This document shows, piece by piece, positions 60,714 through 64,000 of a DNA stretch of 64,000 bases. A program made the position numbers and the translations under genes. How positions within the stretch are numbered: the first letter of the stretch is position 1; every line of letters starts with the position of its first letter. Source of the DNA: Bradyrhizobium sp. WBAH42 (GTDB taxonomy: Bacteria; Pseudomonadota; Alphaproteobacteria; Rhizobiales; Xanthobacteraceae); assembly GCF_024585265.1 (NCBI RefSeq), contig NZ_CP036533.1, forward strand, positions 4,163,001 to 4,227,000. Direction: 5' to 3'. Below the pieces are notes generated by a model. That model saw nothing but the letters and a program-made list of their open reading frames with translations, had not been told where the DNA came from and ran no database searches.

Positions 60714-61941
60714 GCTGATGTTCTGTTCGCTGCTGACGATCCTGCCCGATTACCTCTACCGCCGTTATGTTCAGGGCAAGCGGTTCGGCAAGGAGATCAC
60801 CTTCTTCTCGATCTGGTACGAGTTGCGCTGGGGCATCACCGCCTGCCTGATGCTGACGATCTCGTTGATCACGATGATCTTCTATTTCCATCCTGCAACG
60901 TCGTCCGCGACGCTGTACTTCCGCACCGTGCCGATCCTTCCCGAAGGCTCGGGCCGTGTCGCAGAGGTCAAGCTCGGCTTCAGCGCGCCGGTCAAGAAGG
61001 GCGATGTTCTGTTCACGCTCGACAGTTCGAAGCAGCAGGCTGCGTTCGAGACGGCCAAGCGGAAAGTTGCAGAGGTCGATGCCGCCATGCAGACGGCGCA
61101 GGCCGATGTGGTCAAGGCCGAGGCGCAGATCGGCGAGGCGAAAGCCAACTACCAGCAGGCCAAGGACGAGCTCGAGGTCAAGACTGAGCTCCAGCGCCGC
61201 AATCCGGGCATCGTTCCGCAGCGGGATATCGAAAAGCTCCAGGTCCTGGTCGACCAGCGCCAGGCGGGCGTCGACGCCGCAACGGCCGTGAAACAATCCG
61301 CATCTCTGCAGGTCTCCGTCCTGCTGCCGGCCCAAAAGGCCAGCGCCGAAGCCGCGCTCGACCAGGCTCAGGTCGATCTCGACAAGACCCTCGTACGCGC
61401 CGGCGTCGACGGGCGCGTCGAGCAGTTCCTGGTTCGCCCCGGCGACGTCGTCAACCAGCTGATGCGTCCGGCCGGCGTTCTCGTTCCGGAGGGTGCGGGC
61501 CGCAAGGCGCTCCAGGCCGGTTTCGGCCAGATCGAGGCGCAGGTGATGAAGACCGGCATGGTCGCGGAAGCGGCCTGCATCTCGAGGCCATGGGTGATCA
61601 TCCCCATGGTGATCACGACAGTGCAGGACTACATCGCGGCCGGACAGTTCCGCTCCGGCGAGCAGCTCATCGATCCGCAGAATGCCGTCCGCCCCGGCAC
61701 GATCCTCGTGTTTCTGGAGCCGCTCTACAAGGGCGGCCTCGACGGTGTCACGCCCGGCTCGAGCTGCATCGTCAATGCCTACACCAGCAACCACGAGGAG
61801 ATCTCGGCCAAGGACACCCCGACCAGCCGGAAGATCGCGCTGCACGTCGTGGATGGCGTCGGCCTCGTGCATGCGCTGCTGCTGCGCATTCAGGCGCTGT
61901 TGCTGCCGATCCAGACACTCGTGTTGAGCGGCGGCCATTGA
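60706..61941 (+). CDS. HlyD-family membrane fusion protein (YiaV/YibH-like)
   Basis: A 411-residue periplasmic adaptor-type protein. One N-terminal membrane segment (about residues 45-70, after ITFFSIWYELRW) is followed by a lipoyl/barrel segment (GRVAEVKLGFSAPVKKGDVLFTLD), a long coiled-coil hairpin (residues 108-230) and the second lipoyl half (VRAGVDGRVEQFLVRPGDVV). The C-terminal hydrophobic tail (LVHALLLRIQALLLPIQTLVL) resembles YibH. No ABC or RND pump gene adjoins it, so the partner is unknown. It overlaps the preceding gene by 8 bases. Confidence 0.9.
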   Translation: MFELMFCSLLTILPDYLYRRYVQGKRFGKEITFFSIWYELRWGITACLMLTISLITMIFYFHPATSSATLYFRTVPILPEGSGRVAEVKLGFSAPVKKGDVLFTLDSSKQQAAFETAKRKVAEVDAAMQTAQADVVKAEAQIGEAKANYQQAKDELEVKTELQRRNPGIVPQRDIEKLQVLVDQRQAGVDAATAVKQSASLQVSVLLPAQKASAEAALDQAQVDLDKTLVRAGVDGRVEQFLVRPGDVVNQLMRPAGVLVPEGAGRKALQAGFGQIEAQVMKTGMVAEAACISRPWVIIPMVITTVQDYIAAGQFRSGEQLIDPQNAVRPGTILVFLEPLYKGGLDGVTPGSSCIVNAYTSNHEEISAKDTPTSRKIALHVVDGVGLVHALLLRIQALLLPIQTLVLSGGH

Positions 61942-62088
61942 ACGAGAGAAGCGGACGGAGCAGACTATGGGCGGGTCGTCACGCGCTGCTGAGGCCCGCC
62001 TCGGGGCTGTCCGTGCGCTGCAATCCGCGCTAAAATTGCCGGAGATCGCAGCCGGCGAAAGCTGCGGGGAGTGGAGCTGAGCGGGCGC

Positions 62089-63963
62089 ATGTCCAGGGAT
62101 GCGGTCAGGCCGGTTGCGGCTGCGTGGCTTTGTCTCGGCCTCTTGCTCGCCGCGTGCACGCTATGCAGTCCTGCGCGCGCGCAACCGGCACCGCGCAGCG
62201 AGCCCAAGCGTGTGCTGATGCTGCATTCCTTCGGGCGCGATTTCTTGCCCTGGAGCGAGTACGCACGCAGCATCAAGACCAATCTCGAGGAGCGCTCTCC
62301 TTGGCCGCTCGATATCCAGGAACATACGCTTCTTACCGCCCGGTTCATCGCGCCGGGTCCTGAGGGGCCCTTCGTCGAATATCTTGGCTCGCTGTATGAA
62401 GGGCGGCCACCTGACATCGTGATGAGCATTGGCGGGCCAGCGGCGGGATTCGTGCAAAGGCATCGCGAGAAGCTATTTCCGAAGGCGCCAATGGTCCTTA
62501 CGACAGTCGAGGAACGATTGATCGACCGCTCACGCCTGACCCGGAACGACGCGGTAGTGTCAGTCCGTAACGAATTTGTCACGGCCTTCCGCAACGTTCT
62601 GCAGGTGCTGCCGGACACGCAGACGATAGCCCTCGTCATTGGCGCGTCTGCGTTGGAGAAATTCTGGCTCGAAGAGGTCAAGAGGGACGTCAAGCCGCTC
62701 GAAGGCCGGGTTTCGTTCGTTTGGTACGGCGATCTGTCGTTCGAGGACATCCTGAAACGGGCATCGACGCTTCCCCCGCACACGGTTCTGTTCTGGGGGT
62801 TGATGTCGGTCGACGCGGCGGGTGTCGTTCATGATGGAAATCTCGCCCTGCATCGCCTTCAGGCCGTCGCGAACGCCCCAATTTTCTGCTTTGAGGAGTC
62901 GTTTTTCGGACGCGACATTGTCGGCGGTCCGATGCATTCAATTCCTGAACTCGGCCAAAAGACCGCCGATGCGGCACTGCGAATTCTGGGCGGGGAAGAG
63001 CCTGCAAACGTCAGAATTGAACCGATCGCGTATGCCGCTCCTAAATATGATTGGCGGGAGTTGCAGCGCTGGGGCATCAGCGAGAGTCGCCTGCCGCCGG
63101 GAAGCACCATCCTGTTTCGCGAGCCGAATATCTGGCAGCGCTATCACTGGCAGATGTTGATGATCTCGGCCGTATTCCTGGTCCAGGCCGGACTCATCAG
63201 CGGGCTCCTGCACGAGCGTCGCCGCCGGCGGGTTGCCGAAGTCGAATCGCGTCAGCGGCTGACGGAACTCGCCCACGTCAACCGCTACTCGGCCGTTGGC
63301 GAGCTGACGACCTCGATCGCGCATGAACTGAACCAGCCCCTCGGATCGATTCTGACCAATGCCGAAACGGCAGAGCTCATGCTGAGGGCTGCCCAGCCCG
63401 ATCTGGTCGAGCTCCAGCAGATCCTCGCCGACATCAGAAGGGACGACCAACGGGCGAGCGAGGTGATCCGCAGGCTGCGCAGCGTTTTGAAAAAGACCCC
63501 GTTCGAGGTCAAGGACATCGAGCTCAACGATACGGTGCGCGAAGCAATTGGTCTGGTGAAGGCGCTCGCCCAAGGGCGCCGGATCACGTTGAGCTATCTG
63601 CCGGTCATGGCCGGCCTTCACGTCAAGGGCGATCCGGTCCAGCTTCAGCAGGTCCTCCTCAACCTGATCATCAACGCGTTGGATGCGATCTCCGATGCGG
63701 ACACCGGAAAGCGGGAGGTCAGCGTCGCGACTCTGCATGCCGGCCATCAGGCCGAAATCAGGATCAGCGATACCGGGCCTGGAATGGCCGCCTCCGACGT
63801 CGCGAACGTCTTCGATCCATTTTTTACGACGAAACCGCAAGGCATGGGCATGGGACTGGCGATCGCCAGGACCATCGTCGAGGCCCATCACGGCACGATC
63901 GCTGCTGCGAACCAGCCTGCGGGCGGCGCGCTGTTCACGATCCGGCTTCCGATCGCGCGCTGA
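62089..63963 (+). CDS. sensor histidine kinase with ABC-type periplasmic sensor domain
   Basis: A 624-residue kinase. A signal or membrane segment (AAAWLCLGLLLAACTLC) precedes a periplasmic domain of ABC-substrate-binding type (VLMLHSFGRDFLPWSEYARS onward, to about 345). A single membrane segment (MLMISAVFLVQAGLISGLL, about 355-375) follows. The cytosolic half has the phosphoacceptor His412 in SIAHELNQPLGSILTNAE, N box LNLIINALDAI, G1 DTGPGMA and FFTTKPQGMGMGLAIART. There is no PAS domain. A GTG at 62071 is an alternative start but its ribosome site is contiguous. The natural partner may be the FixJ-type regulator. Confidence 0.93.
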   Translation: MSRDAVRPVAAAWLCLGLLLAACTLCSPARAQPAPRSEPKRVLMLHSFGRDFLPWSEYARSIKTNLEERSPWPLDIQEHTLLTARFIAPGPEGPFVEYLGSLYEGRPPDIVMSIGGPAAGFVQRHREKLFPKAPMVLTTVEERLIDRSRLTRNDAVVSVRNEFVTAFRNVLQVLPDTQTIALVIGASALEKFWLEEVKRDVKPLEGRVSFVWYGDLSFEDILKRASTLPPHTVLFWGLMSVDAAGVVHDGNLALHRLQAVANAPIFCFEESFFGRDIVGGPMHSIPELGQKTADAALRILGGEEPANVRIEPIAYAAPKYDWRELQRWGISESRLPPGSTILFREPNIWQRYHWQMLMISAVFLVQAGLISGLLHERRRRRVAEVESRQRLTELAHVNRYSAVGELTTSIAHELNQPLGSILTNAETAELMLRAAQPDLVELQQILADIRRDDQRASEVIRRLRSVLKKTPFEVKDIELNDTVREAIGLVKALAQGRRITLSYLPVMAGLHVKGDPVQLQQVLLNLIINALDAISDADTGKREVSVATLHAGHQAEIRISDTGPGMAASDVANVFDPFFTTKPQGMGMGLAIARTIVEAHHGTIAAANQPAGGALFTIRLPIAR

Positions 63964-64000
63964 GAGATGATGCGCGTTTCTCAGGGGCGGGCTGTCTCGA

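Overview
The window looks like chromosomal DNA of a Bradyrhizobium-type alphaproteobacterium. It is GC-rich and dense with ABC importers, Mo-hydroxylase, CoA-ester catabolism and DHDPS-family genes. It has a FixK/FNR-type regulator with matching TTGAT-N4-ATCAA boxes, FixJ-type response regulators, and an intergenic sequence (about 2.8-3.4 kb) resembling a repeat I associate with Bradyrhizobium genomes. No tRNA, rRNA, CRISPR array, insertion sequence or prophage was recognised.

Layout. (1) 0-2.7 kb: a minus-strand metallo-hydrolase and alpha/beta-hydrolase pair, divergent from a LysR regulator. (2) 2.7-3.65 kb: no convincing gene, but nested inverted repeats that predict a folded RNA. (3) 3.65-13.15 kb: one operon with a polyamine/opine-type ABC importer, a three-subunit xanthine-dehydrogenase-family Mo hydroxylase and an amidase, followed by a convergent LysR gene. 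(4) 14.3-28.9 kb: two divergent operons either side of a LacI regulator and two operator-like palindromes. Together they encode CoA transferases, acyl-CoA dehydrogenases, MaoC/hot-dog proteins, a tautomerase, three DHDPS-family lyases and an amino-acid-type ABC importer with two related binding proteins. This is a complete but unassigned catabolic regulon. (5) 29.4-39.5 kb: a 12-gene operon coupling a GlpVPQUST-like glycerol/polyol importer to a PEP-dependent dihydroxyacetone kinase (DhaL, DhaM, HPr, EI, DhaK) plus a small putative DNA-binding protein. It ends at a clear intrinsic terminator. (6) 39.8-45 kb: mixed single genes (membrane protein, TetR, sulfite-oxidase-like protein, glycosyltransferase, DinB, LysR). 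(7) 45-64 kb: a probable low-oxygen/stress island. Five FixK-type boxes precede an AI-2E-family permease, an AspT-type exchanger/YoaK divergon, a large Orn/Lys/Arg decarboxylase with a second AspT-type exchanger, a Gly/His-rich exported protein, and an HlyD-type pair. A cysteine-free FixK-like regulator, two FixJ-type receivers, a PPK2 kinase and a hybrid sensor kinase lie among them. A decayed SulP transporter fragment sits just upstream of the decarboxylase.

The most interesting systems are the LacI-controlled catabolic divergon with its unusual DHDPS paralogues, the FixK-boxed decarboxylase/exchanger module, the self-contained split PTS for dihydroxyacetone, and the structured intergenic repeat. 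All calls come from reading the sequence; no database search was run.
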